A DNA stretch of 64,000 nucleotides from UBA8401 sp041665525 (GCA_041665525.1 JBAYIS010000011.1:44495-108494), one strand, 5' to 3'; positions 7,690 to 17,568 are shown, numbered from the stretch's first letter. Numbers and translations: made by a program. Notes: a model not told the origin generated them from the letters alone.

Positions 7690-10188
7690 ATGAAACGCAT
7701 TCTTTCGTTACTGTGTATGGTATCTTTGTTCGGGCTGCTTGCGCAACCCGCGAAGGTCATGGCGCAAAATGCCGATATGCCGCGCGTGATGGTCGTGGTC
7801 GATGAGAAGATCGACAATGCGGACGCCACTGCTCGCAAGGTCGCCGGCAAGATAGAAAAAGCACTGCTGGAGAAGCAATACCGGATCGTTGATTCGCGGC
7901 AATTTTCAGAAGTCCGTGCCCGCGACATCGCGGCTGCCGATGCAACAAAAGCAAAGGAATTGGGACGGCGTTATGGAGCAGAATTGATTATCGCCGGAGG
8001 TGCACAGACGAATTTTGGCGGAGAAAAGGATGTGTATGGCACGAAAATGAATGAATTCACTGCGGACGGTGAAGTGAAATTAATCATCACCGATACGGGC
8101 GAGATTCTCGCCGTTGCCAGCGCATCGTCAAAGAAATCATCGCAGGGCAAAGCTCAGGCAGCTTCCAAATCACTGGAAGAGGTAGGGGATATGCTTGCGG
8201 CGGATCTCATGGCAAAAATTGACATGAAGATGAAGGAGATGAAGGAGAAGCCGATCATTGTCGAACTCATCCTTCAGGGAGTGAACGATGCATCATTGGT
8301 GAAGATTGAATCGGAACTGCCGGGGAAGATCTCGATGATTGAAAAGATGAAACTGCGTTACATGGAAGGCGGCACAGCTTCCTACGATGTAGTGATGAAA
8401 GGAACATTAGATGAACTCCGGAAAGCGTTCTCAGGAATGCAGGAATATTCCGTCATCGGCGCGTCGGGCAACCGGTTGGATGTCTCAACGAAGACCAGCG
8501 GAATCAAGAAAGCCAGCATGATCATGTCCAGCGCTTTGGAGATCACCGAATTTAAGGTGGAGAATATATTCCCGGCACAGTTCGTGTACTATTCAAAGAA
8601 TCCGATCGGTGCTGTCACTCTGGAAAATACCGGTAAAACCGATATCAAGAATATCAAAGCGAAAATCTTTATCCCAAATTATATGTCGTTCCCCTCGGAA
8701 CAGATGATTCCAATACTGAAGGCGGGTGAGAAGAAATCGTTCGAAGTTTCCGCTACGTTGGATAAGGAAAAGCTTCAGGCGGTCAGCGAAAACACCATTG
8801 CGCAGATCAAGACGGAGATCTCCTACAATCAGGGAGGCGAGGAAAAAACCCGCAGCATTACGAAACCGGTTACAATTTACAGCAAGAATTCCATCAGTTG
8901 GAACAAACCATCTCATGTGGGTGCCTTCGTCACTTATAAGGATGCAGCAGTGGAGAATTTCTCCCGTAACGTGGTCGGCAATGTGAAATTCGACCAAGCA
9001 ATGTATCCGAATGCTTCGCGCAGCATGCAAAATGCAATGAAGATTTGGGATGCTGTTCGTTCCTTCTCGATCAATTATGTGACCGACCCGTGGGTCGTGG
9101 CAGAAGGAGATGTGCTGGATGAGATCCAGTTCCCGCGCCAAACGCTCGCAAAAAAAGCTGGTGATTGTGATGACAGTTCAATCCTTCTGGCAGCGTGCCT
9201 TGAAAATCTCGGTATCCGGACCATGCTCATCGGAACTTCGGATCATATTTTCATTATGTTCGATACCGGTGTGAACAAAAAGAATGCATCCAGAGTGAGT
9301 TTGAATGAACGGGATTATGTTATTCGTGAAAACACCGTCTGGATCCCGCTGGAAACGACCATCATTAATAAACCGTTCGCCGAAGCGTGGAGAATGGGTG
9401 CGGAAGGATTCTATAAGACAGCAGACGTCAAAGGAAAAATGGATATCATCGATGTCCGGAAATCGTGGGAAATGTCGCCGCCGAGCAATTTAGCGGGTGA
9501 TGAAAAGATCGCGGCGACTCCGGCAGCAGCAGATATTGAAAAACTCCTTGTCGCGGATGCTCAAATACTGGTGAATGCCAATAATGAGATGATCAATCAA
9601 AAAGTGGCATATCTCAAGGGACAAAATAATGAACAATCCTCGAATGAGGCGGCGGTGATTCTGGCGAATGCCGGCAAATATGACGAAGCTATCGGTATCA
9701 TTAAAACATTCAGTTCTGCTTCAGCGCAGAATAACCTTGGAAATATCTATCTTCTGAAAGGGGATTCTCTGAACGCCTATAAGAGTTATACGGCGGCGAT
9801 GACCGCCGATACAAAAGATGGCGGTATCAATTTGAACATGGGCTTGCTGAAATATCTGGGCGGTGATCACAACGGAACGGTGGAATCATTCGCGTCCGCT
9901 GTCTCTAAATTCCCCACGCAGGAACAGGCTTATGCCGAACTCGGTATTGATAATATTGTTGCAGAAATGGGACAGACCCGTGCTGCTGAGAAGAGCGCGG
10001 TGGTAGACAAGGGTGAGCTGCAAAGTCTGATGTTTAGCGCCCTGCAAGATCTTCAAACACGGAAGGATGCCCGTACGGCAAGCCGACAGGTGCGGCGCGG
10101 TGAGAACAAGTTCCTCTTCGGCGGACGCCGCGGTATCGATCCGACCGCATTAGCGAACATCAAAGATTTCCTCTATTGGAAAATTTAG
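7690..10188 (+). CDS. CsgG-like / transglutaminase-like / TPR fusion protein
   Basis: This 832-residue exported protein (signal peptide ending near AKVMAQN) starts with a CsgG/FlgO-like domain (MPRVMVVVDEKIDN, then AKELGRRYGAELIIAGGAQ). Around residues 280-400 is an Ig-like segment. Residues about 440-560 form a transglutaminase-like domain: Cys493 in KKAGDCDDSS, His519 in TSDHIFIMFD and the downstream WIPLETT strand give a plausible Cys-His-Asp/Glu triad. The C-terminal ~200 residues contain TPR-like helices (NAGKYDEAIGIIKTF, NNLGNIYLLKGDSLNAYKSY). Such transglutaminase-like domains can act as peptidases or cross-linking enzymes at the envelope. The activity here is not determined. SD AGGAGAAG precedes the ATG. 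It is the last gene before a strong terminator and is probably co-transcribed with the CsgG-like gene before it. Confidence 0.7.
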   Translation: MKRILSLLCMVSLFGLLAQPAKVMAQNADMPRVMVVVDEKIDNADATARKVAGKIEKALLEKQYRIVDSRQFSEVRARDIAAADATKAKELGRRYGAELIIAGGAQTNFGGEKDVYGTKMNEFTADGEVKLIITDTGEILAVASASSKKSSQGKAQAASKSLEEVGDMLAADLMAKIDMKMKEMKEKPIIVELILQGVNDASLVKIESELPGKISMIEKMKLRYMEGGTASYDVVMKGTLDELRKAFSGMQEYSVIGASGNRLDVSTKTSGIKKASMIMSSALEITEFKVENIFPAQFVYYSKNPIGAVTLENTGKTDIKNIKAKIFIPNYMSFPSEQMIPILKAGEKKSFEVSATLDKEKLQAVSENTIAQIKTEISYNQGGEEKTRSITKPVTIYSKNSISWNKPSHVGAFVTYKDAAVENFSRNVVGNVKFDQAMYPNASRSMQNAMKIWDAVRSFSINYVTDPWVVAEGDVLDEIQFPRQTLAKKAGDCDDSSILLAACLENLGIRTMLIGTSDHIFIMFDTGVNKKNASRVSLNERDYVIRENTVWIPLETTIINKPFAEAWRMGAEGFYKTADVKGKMDIIDVRKSWEMSPPSNLAGDEKIAATPAAADIEKLLVADAQILVNANNEMINQKVAYLKGQNNEQSSNEAAVILANAGKYDEAIGIIKTFSSASAQNNLGNIYLLKGDSLNAYKSYTAAMTADTKDGGINLNMGLLKYLGGDHNGTVESFASAVSKFPTQEQAYAELGIDNIVAEMGQTRAAEKSAVVDKGELQSLMFSALQDLQTRKDARTASRQVRRGENKFLFGGRRGIDPTALANIKDFLYWKI

Positions 10189-10212
10189 TTGGATAAATTG
10201 AATATTTTTTTG

Positions 10213-10247
10213 CAAGTTACCCTCCAAATCGGAGGGTAACTTGTTTT
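10213..10247 (+). terminator. Rho-independent terminator after the CsgG/transglutaminase gene
   Basis: A perfect 13-bp stem, CAAGTTACCCTCC / GGAGGGTAACTTG, with the 5-nt loop AAATC, followed by TTTT. It lies 24 bp after the stop of the 7690-10188 gene and before the cyclase gene. Confidence 0.9.
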
Positions 10248-10287
10248 AAAAGGATTCTTCCGCCACTCTTTCAACCTTCGGGGTCCC

Positions 10288-12441
10288 ATGAACAAAAAAC
10301 TGATCAAGTCTCTTTTTGCAGTTCTCTTTGCGTTCCTCTCCATTGGTATCACCAGCGGATTATTTCAATTGGAATTCTTTAAGTCTCTAGAACTGAAAGC
10401 GTACGATGCATTACTTCAAGCGCGCGGTGAACGAGAGCATACTTCGAATGTCGTTATCGTGACGATCGATGAATATACGATGAAGGAATTGGATTATCCG
10501 ATTCCGCGCGATAAGTACGGCACACTTCTGGCGATTCTTGCACAGAGCGGATCTCTGGCGGTCGGAGTCGACGATCTGTTCCCGACAATCCGGCAGGACA
10601 GCATCTCGCTGTTTGAGAATGATCAATTCCTGTTCTTTCACTCCTATGCGCCGAATGTCTATCATGCCATCGGCCCGTTCGTGCCGGGAGATGACAATCC
10701 GGGAGAGAAACGCGCCATTGATATGGAAGCGGCAAGAATTTTACATCAACATGCCATTCCGAAAAAAGGCCAATTCAATTTTCCGCAGGCGACCTATATC
10801 GATGAACGTCCGTACGATTCGCTCGTCAATATGGCGGCAGGGATCGGACATATCCTCATCCGTCCTGACTCGATCGACGGTATCATCCGGTCCGTTCCAT
10901 TCTTTGTAGAATATGCGGGCGATTATTATCCGACATTCGGTGCTGCGCTGGCTTTCGCCGCCGCCCAGGTGGATCTTCAAACGGTGACGGTAGAAGAAAG
11001 TGAAGAAGGCGGTCTGCTCGTGCACGCCGGCCAACTTGAGATTCCGCTGGATGAGAACGGATATCTTACCGTAGATTATGCCGGTCTCAACACAGTGTAT
11101 AAACAAATCTCTTTTCAGGAGGTTCTGGATGCATTCGTGAAAAAAGATGCGTCGACGCTTTCAATATTCAAGGATGCAGTCGTCATCATCGGACCGACGG
11201 CCCGTTCCATCGGCGATCACAATCCGACGCCGCTTGCCGATATCTCGCCGAACTGCTTCGTCCACGCAAATGTGTACGATCAGATCATCAGCGGAAAATA
11301 TATTGCTGATGCTCCGCTCAATGCCCAATTGATGTTCCTGGTAATTATGGCGCTCATTGTTTGTGTCGCTGCCATTCTCCTGAGTCTTCGATGGAGCGTA
11401 CCGATCGGCGTTCTGTTTATTGCCGGGTATATGATGTTCGCCTATTCCACATTTGAAAATACCGGAGTCGTATATTATCTGGTCGAACCTATTTTTGCTC
11501 TCTTCTTTTGTTTTGCTTCGGCAATGTCCTACAATGCTGCAACGGAGGGGAGGCAAAAAGCGCAGATCAAAGGGATGTTTGAACGATATGTGGATAAAGC
11601 AGTCGTCAAACAGATACTCGACAATCCATCTCTCGTTAAATTGGGGGGTGAAGAACGGGAGATTACGACATTGTTTGCCGATATTCAGGGATTTACCAGT
11701 ATGGCGGAAAAGATGGGGCCTACCAATACTGTGGGGATGCTGAATTCCTATTTGACAGAAATGTCCAACATCATCATTGAGCATGGCGGTACGATTGACA
11801 AATATATCGGTGACGCGATTATGTCGTTTTGGGGCGCACCAATCAATGACCAGGATCAGGCATTCAACTCCTGTGCTGCGGCGATCAACATGCAGCGGAA
11901 ACTGACCGCTCTGCATACAAAATGGATTCATTACGGACGCCCGGTAGTCAATCAGCGGATCGGTATCAATACCGGCCGTGCAGTTGTCGGCAATATGGGT
12001 GCAGAAACACGGTTGAACTACACAGCGATCGGCGATGCAGTGAATCTGGCAGCACGGTTGGAGGGCGTGAACAAGGAATACGGCACCCGGCTGTTGATGA
12101 GCGAGTTCACCTACCGAAAAGTGCACGACAGAGTTCTTTCCCGTGAAATGGATCTCGTAGTGGTGATGGGAAAAACTGAACCGGTCAGAATCTATGAGTT
12201 AATAGCACTGGCGGACGAAGTGCAGACGGATGCGACCAAAAAATTCCTTGAGTTCTATCATGACGGACTGGAAGCCTATAAAAAGCGGGCGTGGAAAAGC
12301 GCTATTGATCAATTTCAACAAGCACTTTCTATTCGCAGGGACGATATTGTCTCCAATCTTTATATTCAGCGGGCGACAATGTTCAACGATTCACCACCGC
12401 CGGACGATTGGAACGGTGTTTTCATTATGACAAAGAAATAA
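10288..12441 (+). CDS. CHASE2-domain adenylate/guanylate cyclase (class III)
   Basis: A 717-residue membrane sensor that would make cAMP or cGMP. After an N-terminal membrane helix, residues about 30-330 form an extracytoplasmic CHASE2 domain (YDALLQARGEREHTSNVVIVTIDE, then DAVVIIGPTARSIGD). Three hydrophobic segments follow (about 345-420), then the cytoplasmic class III cyclase domain. Its two metal-binding aspartates are Asp465 in LFADIQGFTS and Asp509 in YIGDAIMSFWGAP, and the NYTAIGDAVNLAARLE motif is intact, so it should be active. The C-terminus has a short TPR-like helix pair (FLEFYHDGLEAYKKRAWKSAIDQFQQAL). The gene is flanked by terminators on both sides and appears to be transcribed alone. 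The CHASE2 ligand is unknown. Confidence 0.9.
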   Translation: MNKKLIKSLFAVLFAFLSIGITSGLFQLEFFKSLELKAYDALLQARGEREHTSNVVIVTIDEYTMKELDYPIPRDKYGTLLAILAQSGSLAVGVDDLFPTIRQDSISLFENDQFLFFHSYAPNVYHAIGPFVPGDDNPGEKRAIDMEAARILHQHAIPKKGQFNFPQATYIDERPYDSLVNMAAGIGHILIRPDSIDGIIRSVPFFVEYAGDYYPTFGAALAFAAAQVDLQTVTVEESEEGGLLVHAGQLEIPLDENGYLTVDYAGLNTVYKQISFQEVLDAFVKKDASTLSIFKDAVVIIGPTARSIGDHNPTPLADISPNCFVHANVYDQIISGKYIADAPLNAQLMFLVIMALIVCVAAILLSLRWSVPIGVLFIAGYMMFAYSTFENTGVVYYLVEPIFALFFCFASAMSYNAATEGRQKAQIKGMFERYVDKAVVKQILDNPSLVKLGGEEREITTLFADIQGFTSMAEKMGPTNTVGMLNSYLTEMSNIIIEHGGTIDKYIGDAIMSFWGAPINDQDQAFNSCAAAINMQRKLTALHTKWIHYGRPVVNQRIGINTGRAVVGNMGAETRLNYTAIGDAVNLAARLEGVNKEYGTRLLMSEFTYRKVHDRVLSREMDLVVVMGKTEPVRIYELIALADEVQTDATKKFLEFYHDGLEAYKKRAWKSAIDQFQQALSIRRDDIVSNLYIQRATMFNDSPPPDDWNGVFIMTKK

Positions 12442-12460
12442 TAACCGGTGGATCTCCGGT

Positions 12461-12500
12461 ACAACGGCTGAACATGCACTGTTCGGCCGTTGTCGTTTTT
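12461..12500 (+). terminator. Rho-independent terminator after the cyclase gene
   Basis: The sequence ACAACGGCTGAACA pairs with TGTTCGGCCGTTGT (14 bp, one G-T wobble) around a TGCAC loop, with T5 at 12496-12500. It separates the cyclase from sdhC. Confidence 0.85.
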
Positions 12501-12579
12501 AGCATGATTGTTTCGTTGATTTTTCACGTTTTCTTTTATACTTTGTCTCGGCAAATTTTTCGAATTAAAAGTCACCATT

Positions 12580-13254
12580 ATGAATCCATTCTTCCGTTTT
12601 ATCAATTCTTCTGTCGGAAAAAAACTGCTGATGAGTTTGACCGGCATTTTTCTCTCCGTTTTCCTTGTTGAACATCTTGCAGGAAACCTATTGCTTCTTA
12701 AACAGGATGGCGGCGAAGCATTTAATGAATACGCGCATTTTATGGGAGGCAATCCCATTGTTCGCATTCTGGAGGTCGGACTGGTTGGTCTGATTCTTCT
12801 GCATATCTTCAATGGGGCAAGATTGTGGCTTTCCAATCGGAGTGCCCGAGGAAAGAAGTACGAAGCCTATAGGCTTGATGAGAACACAACATTCCAGGCG
12901 CGGATGATGAAACTATCTGCTGCGCTGGTGTTTCTGTTCCTGGTCATTCATCTGAAAAAATTCTGGATACCAGCGCGTTTCCTGAATGAACCGGATATTG
13001 CTTCACTCGTCTATTATACTTTCCAACAGCCGTTCTATGTGGTATTTTATCTGGTGGCGTTGTTCATCGTGGGATACCATCTCCGGCATGGATTCCAGTC
13101 GGCATTCCAGACGCTGGGCTTTCGGACGAAACGATATCAGGCGCTGATTGAATTTATCGCCGTGTTGTTCTGGTTCGTCGTTCCTATCGGTTTTGCCATC
13201 ATTCCGTTGTACATCTATTTTTTTAGCGGAAGCACAGTCGCTTTTGCTCAATAA
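12580..13254 (+). CDS. sdhC: Succinate dehydrogenase cytochrome b subunit
   Basis: A 224-residue membrane anchor of succinate dehydrogenase / fumarate reductase (complex II), passing electrons between the Fe-S subunit and the quinone pool. It has five hydrophobic helices and well-placed heme-ligand candidates His32 (VEHLAGN), His75 (LLHIFNGARL), His124 (LVIHLKK) and His167 (VGYHLRHGFQSAFQTLG). This matches the two-heme, single-anchor type seen in Bacteroidota, Wolinella FrdC and Bacillus SdhC. No separate SdhD is present, which fits this type. It is followed after 19 bp by sdhA in the usual C-A-B order. Confidence 0.93.
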   Translation: MNPFFRFINSSVGKKLLMSLTGIFLSVFLVEHLAGNLLLLKQDGGEAFNEYAHFMGGNPIVRILEVGLVGLILLHIFNGARLWLSNRSARGKKYEAYRLDENTTFQARMMKLSAALVFLFLVIHLKKFWIPARFLNEPDIASLVYYTFQQPFYVVFYLVALFIVGYHLRHGFQSAFQTLGFRTKRYQALIEFIAVLFWFVVPIGFAIIPLYIYFFSGSTVAFAQ

Positions 13255-13273
13255 TGAACATCTGAAAAAATCT

Positions 13274-15187
13274 ATGACCTTGAACTCGAAAATACCCGGC
13301 GGACCGCTCGAAAAGAAGTGGTCATCGCATAAATTCAATATGAAACTGGTCAATCCTGCCAACCGGCGGAAATACAAGATCATCGTTGTAGGGACCGGCC
13401 TTGCCGGTTCATCGGTTGCAGCGACTCTTGGAGAACTGGGATACAACGTGCATTCGTTCAGTTTCCATGAGTCCCCGCGTCGCGCACATAGTATTGCAGC
13501 GCAGGGAGGGATAAACGCACCGAAGAACTATTCGAACGATGGCGACAGTGTTTACCGTCTGTTCTATGATACCATTAAAGGGGGCGATTACCGTGCCCGT
13601 GAGGGAAATGTCTACCGGTTGGCGGAAGTCAGCGGATCGATCATCGATCAGTGCGTTGCACAAGGTGTTCCATTCGCCCGTGATTACGCCGGATATCTGG
13701 ACAACCGTTCATTCGGCGGTGCACAGGTTGCACGGACATTTTACGCACGAGGACAAACAGGACAGCAACTGCTGCTGGGTGCGTACTCCGCACTGAACCG
13801 TCAAATTGACGCAGGAACAGTGAAATTCTACGAACGCCGTGAAATGCTCGATCTTGTATTGGTGGAAGGAAAGGCGCGCGGTATTGTTGCTCGGAATTTG
13901 ATAAACGGTAAGATCGAATCCTATACCGCGGACGCAGTTGTTCTGGCAACCGGCGGTTACGGCAATGCATTCTTCCTGTCGACCAATGCAAAGGCAAGTA
14001 ATGCCACCGCTATTTGGCGTGCACATAAAAAGGGAGCATTCTTTGCCAATCCCTGTTACACACAGATTCATCCCACATGTATACCGGTGACCGGCGAACA
14101 TCAATCGAAGCTGACATTGATGAGCGAAAGCTTGCGTAATGATGGACGCGTATGGGTGCCGAAGAAAAAAGGAGATACGCGGGCAGCAAAAGATATTCCT
14201 GATAATGAACGCGATTATTATCTGGAACGGCTCTATCCTTCCTTCGGCAATCTTGTGCCGCGGGATGTTGCATCGCGACGCGCAAAAGAGATGTGCGACA
14301 ACGGATACGGTGTTGGACAATCAAAGATGGCGGTCTATCTCGATTTTGCGGATGCCATCAAACGGTTGGGACGCGAATCGGTTTTTCAGAAATACGGGAA
14401 TTTGTTGGATATGTATAAACAGATCACCGGTGAAGATCCATACCAGGCGCCGATGAGAATCTATCCTGCGGTCCATTATACAATGGGCGGATTATGGGTG
14501 GATTATAATTTGATGAGTACCATACCGGGATTGTTCGTGCTGGGTGAAGCGAATTTCTCCGATCATGGTGCGAACCGTCTCGGTGCGAGTGCTTTGATGC
14601 AGGGATTAGCGGACGGATATTTCATTGCACCGTATACCATCAGCGATTATCTGGCAAGCAACAAGTTCGCTCCGGTGAAAGAGGATAGACAGGAATTCAA
14701 AGAAGCGGAGAACACGGTCACAGGAACGATCAACAAACTGCTCGGCATCGATGGTAAGAAATCGGTGGATGAGTTCCACCGTGAATACGGCAAAGTGATG
14801 TGGGATTATGTCGGCATGGGACGCAATAAGGCAGGATTGCAGAAAGCATTGAAACTCCTGCCGGAAATCCGCGAACGGTTCTGGAAAGAAGTTAAAATTA
14901 CCGGCAATGCCCACGATATTAACACGGAGTTGGAAAAAGCACAGCGGGTAGCGGATTTCATGGAACTGGGCGAGTTGATTGCAATTGATGCATTGCATCG
15001 GGAAGAATCCTGCGGTGGACATTTCCGGGAAGAATACCAGACAGAAGAGGGTGAGGCAAAACGGAATGATAAGCGCTTCGCCTATGTCGCTGCATGGGAA
15101 TTCACCGGCAAGACCGCAAAACCGAAACTGAACAAAGAACCATTGAATTTTGAAGAAGTCCATCCGTCCCAACGGAGTTACAAATAA
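13274..15187 (+). CDS. sdhA: Succinate dehydrogenase / fumarate reductase flavoprotein subunit
   Basis: A 637-residue FAD subunit of complex II that oxidises succinate to fumarate (or the reverse). The FAD-binding GTGLAGSSVAATLGELG lies near the N-terminus. The covalent-flavin His is in RRAHSIAAQGGINA, and the substrate/FAD motifs TGGYGNAFFLSTN and ANRLGASALMQGLADGYF are present. The frame is open back to 13148, but that would overlap sdhC by more than 100 bp. The ATG at 13274 gives MTLNSKIPGGPLEKKW, which matches the N-terminus of Bacteroidota SdhA, so I start there. The gene ends 10 bp before sdhB. Confidence 0.95.
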   Translation: MTLNSKIPGGPLEKKWSSHKFNMKLVNPANRRKYKIIVVGTGLAGSSVAATLGELGYNVHSFSFHESPRRAHSIAAQGGINAPKNYSNDGDSVYRLFYDTIKGGDYRAREGNVYRLAEVSGSIIDQCVAQGVPFARDYAGYLDNRSFGGAQVARTFYARGQTGQQLLLGAYSALNRQIDAGTVKFYERREMLDLVLVEGKARGIVARNLINGKIESYTADAVVLATGGYGNAFFLSTNAKASNATAIWRAHKKGAFFANPCYTQIHPTCIPVTGEHQSKLTLMSESLRNDGRVWVPKKKGDTRAAKDIPDNERDYYLERLYPSFGNLVPRDVASRRAKEMCDNGYGVGQSKMAVYLDFADAIKRLGRESVFQKYGNLLDMYKQITGEDPYQAPMRIYPAVHYTMGGLWVDYNLMSTIPGLFVLGEANFSDHGANRLGASALMQGLADGYFIAPYTISDYLASNKFAPVKEDRQEFKEAENTVTGTINKLLGIDGKKSVDEFHREYGKVMWDYVGMGRNKAGLQKALKLLPEIRERFWKEVKITGNAHDINTELEKAQRVADFMELGELIAIDALHREESCGGHFREEYQTEEGEAKRNDKRFAYVAAWEFTGKTAKPKLNKEPLNFEEVHPSQRSYK

Positions 15188-15197
15188 GGAGAATTGA

Positions 15198-15935
15198 ATG
15201 AAACTCACGCTTAAAGTGTGGCGGCAAAACGACAAGAATGACGAAGGCCGGTTCGTCGATTATATCGCCAACGATGTTTCGCCGGACATGTCCTTTCTGG
15301 AAATGCTCGATGTGGTGAACATCGACCTGGTGAAAAAAGGAGAAACGCCGATCGTGTTCGACCACGACTGCCGCGAAGGAATCTGCGGCAGCTGCGGCAT
15401 GATGATCAACGGTCGGGCACATGGCCCGGGCCGCGGAATTGCTACCTGCCAGCTGCACATGCGAAGTTTTTCGGACGGCGATGAGATTATTATTGAACCG
15501 TGGCGCGCAAACGCATTCCCGGTGTTAAAAGACCTGATGGTCGACCGGACCGCGTTTGACCGTATTATGCGTGCCGGCGGATATACCTCCGCTAAAACGG
15601 GAGGTATTCCGGATGGCAATGCAATACTGGTGCCGAAGCCGGTCGCGGATGAAGCGTTCGATGCAGCGGCATGTATCGGTTGCGGTGCGTGCGTAGCGGC
15701 GTGCCCGAATTCTTCGGCAATGCTGTTTGTTGCAGCAAAAGTATCGCAATTAGCGGTGCTGCCGCAAGGGAAAGCGGAAAGCGAAACGCGGGTTAACCGC
15801 ATGGTTGCTCAGATGGATGAAGAGAAATTCGGCAGTTGCTCCAATACTTACGCCTGCGAAGCGGAATGTCCGAAAGGAATTTCCGTAACCCATATCGCAC
15901 GGTTGAACAGGGAGTATATTGCAGCACAGTTCTGA
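15198..15935 (+). CDS. sdhB: Succinate dehydrogenase iron-sulfur subunit
   Basis: A 245-residue electron-transfer subunit with all three cluster motifs: [2Fe-2S] CREGICGSCGMMINGR with a further Cys in ATCQLH, and the ferredoxin-type CIGCGACVAACPN and CSNTYACEAECPKGI that carry the [4Fe-4S] and [3Fe-4S] clusters. It links SdhA's flavin to the hemes of SdhC. The SD AAGGAGAATTG precedes the ATG. It is the last gene of sdhCAB and is followed by a strong terminator. Confidence 0.95.
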   Translation: MKLTLKVWRQNDKNDEGRFVDYIANDVSPDMSFLEMLDVVNIDLVKKGETPIVFDHDCREGICGSCGMMINGRAHGPGRGIATCQLHMRSFSDGDEIIIEPWRANAFPVLKDLMVDRTAFDRIMRAGGYTSAKTGGIPDGNAILVPKPVADEAFDAAACIGCGACVAACPNSSAMLFVAAKVSQLAVLPQGKAESETRVNRMVAQMDEEKFGSCSNTYACEAECPKGISVTHIARLNREYIAAQF

Positions 15936-15957
15936 TCTATTTCTTCAAAAAAAGATT

Positions 15958-15994
15958 AAGCCCGTTTCGAGATATTCGAAACGGGCTTTTTTTT
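15958..15994 (+). terminator. Rho-independent terminator of sdhCAB
   Basis: A perfect 13-bp stem, AAGCCCGTTTCGA / TCGAAACGGGCTT, with the loop GATAT, running straight into an eight-T tract. Confidence 0.95.
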
Positions 15995-16062
15995 ATTCTC
16001 TATTGTGTCTACCACTCCGATGCTTGTTTTATGGACTCCTTTGGAGCATTATCATTCCTATA

Positions 16063-16109
16063 GGAACGAACCCGCCCGACAAAAAGCTTATCGGGCGTGC
16101 GTCCGTTCC
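16063..16109. repeat. GC-rich palindromic intergenic repeat
   Basis: A hairpin-forming element between sdhB and the next gene. The outer arms are GGAACG / CGTTCC and the inner arms CGCCCGA / TCGGGCG around an AT-rich loop. There is no U-tract, so it is not a standard terminator. It shares TGTCGGGC-x-GG (on one strand) and the GGAACG arms with the element at 17620-17670. Confidence 0.6.
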
Positions 16110-16185
16110 GACAACAGAAATACCTCATTCTTGGTATTGACTATTATCCTCAAAATACCGTACGATGATACAAACAGGAAGAGCA

Positions 16186-17568
16186 ATGAAGAACACTCGA
16201 TTACTGGTTGCACTAACAACTGTCATATTGCTGCAATTTGGATGTAAAAAAGACCCTCCGGTCATTCCTCCGATTGAACCGCCTCCGTACCAGCAAACTA
16301 TTTTTCTCTCCGTTGTAGACAGTGGACTGACCGAAGTGTATCTAAAACTCTCCATGACCGATACGCTCCCGCCGAGAGAATACTCTATTTTGCGCAACAA
16401 CGTGCAGATACTATCCGGGTCTCTCTTTGGCAGAGAGACAACCTTGGTGGATACGACTGCACAACGCAATACAAGTTATTTTTACCAGGCGTTTCGATTG
16501 GAGAAAACGCTTCACAAAGATTCCAGTAAAATTGTTACAACAAGGACACTGGATACAACGAGTCATGATTTTGTGTGGACGGTTGATACAATAGGAATAA
16601 TCGGTTCGGGACACCATACCGATCTTTTTGATGTGACTATTGTGAACGAGAACAATGTCTGGATTGGAGGATATATTCACGAGACCAATAATGCCGGTCG
16701 AGATACAGTGTATAATCTGCTTCATTGGAATGGACAAACATTCCAAGCGCTTCAGGTTCAACACAGTATAGGGCAGTTTCAAGGGATTATTGGGACGAAT
16801 TCCATCTATAGTTTCGGTGAGAACAACATTATAGCAGGGGCAGGACCTTCTGCAATGCATTGGGATGGGAACACGTGGACGCCGTTGCTTGGGCTGTATA
16901 ATAGCAATCAAGAATTAGAGGGAGATATTTCCAATGCACTTTGGGGAACGTCGATGAACAATTTGTATGGTGTAGGAAATAAGGGCAAAATCCAGCATTG
17001 GGATGGAAATAGTTGGACACGAATGCCGGTGAATACAACGGTGGATTTGAAGGACATCGCCGGTGATGCAAACGGTGAAAATATTTGGGCGTGCGGAAGT
17101 AATCCGTATGCATCATCCCCATCTACCTTGCAGAAATATCAAAATGGTGAGTGGCAAACTGTTTGGGAAGGAGATCCTTTCCCGTTTCGTTCAGATTCGC
17201 TATCAGGTCATTTGACCGGTGTTATAGTCCCAAATAAAAGCAAAGTGTTGGTACTATCAAGATACGGAGTGTACGAAGTATCTTCAGCAACCAATAAAAC
17301 AATTCGTCGAAATTCGTTTGTTCCACTGCGTTTTCCGGGATTCCCCTGGGCGTTATGCGGTAACCACGAGAATGATTTTTTTGTGGTGGGAGATTTAAAT
17401 TTTATCGCACATTACAATGGCAACACATGGAAACACTATACACAACTTACCAGTAGCGGTGTAATCTTAGCATCGGCTGCGGTAAAAAACAATCTGGTAA
17501 TAGCGGTTGGTTCTATCCTTGATTCATTTAATGGACGCGGAATCGTCATCATCGGCAAACGACAATAA
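16186..17568 (+). CDS. Lipoprotein with repeated W-x-x-x beta-strand motifs
   Basis: A 460-residue predicted lipoprotein: signal peptide, then a lipobox ending LLQFGC, with Lys-Lys-Asp after the cysteine. I chose the ATG at 16186, preceded by the SD AGGAAGAG, over an upstream in-frame start at 16165. After an Ig/FN3-like segment (to about residue 110) the protein contains repeats such as LLHWNGQTF, AMHWDGNTW, IQHWDGNSW, LQKYQNGEW and AHYNGNTW. These occur at intervals of about 40-60 residues, typical of a beta-propeller. The function is not recognisable. Similar secreted propeller lipoproteins are common in this bacterial group. The gene stands alone between palindromic repeats, with no visible operon partner. 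Confidence 0.65.
   Translation: MKNTRLLVALTTVILLQFGCKKDPPVIPPIEPPPYQQTIFLSVVDSGLTEVYLKLSMTDTLPPREYSILRNNVQILSGSLFGRETTLVDTTAQRNTSYFYQAFRLEKTLHKDSSKIVTTRTLDTTSHDFVWTVDTIGIIGSGHHTDLFDVTIVNENNVWIGGYIHETNNAGRDTVYNLLHWNGQTFQALQVQHSIGQFQGIIGTNSIYSFGENNIIAGAGPSAMHWDGNTWTPLLGLYNSNQELEGDISNALWGTSMNNLYGVGNKGKIQHWDGNSWTRMPVNTTVDLKDIAGDANGENIWACGSNPYASSPSTLQKYQNGEWQTVWEGDPFPFRSDSLSGHLTGVIVPNKSKVLVLSRYGVYEVSSATNKTIRRNSFVPLRFPGFPWALCGNHENDFFVVGDLNFIAHYNGNTWKHYTQLTSSGVILASAAVKNNLVIAVGSILDSFNGRGIVIIGKRQ

Noticed and set aside
11161..12126. Long open frame (321 codons) antisense to the cyclase gene
   Set aside because: It is a mirror of the real coding frame with biased composition and no recognisable motif.
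13148..13273. N-terminal extension of sdhA overlapping sdhC
   Set aside because: The ATG at 13274 gives the conserved N-terminus. The extension only reads sdhC sequence in another frame.
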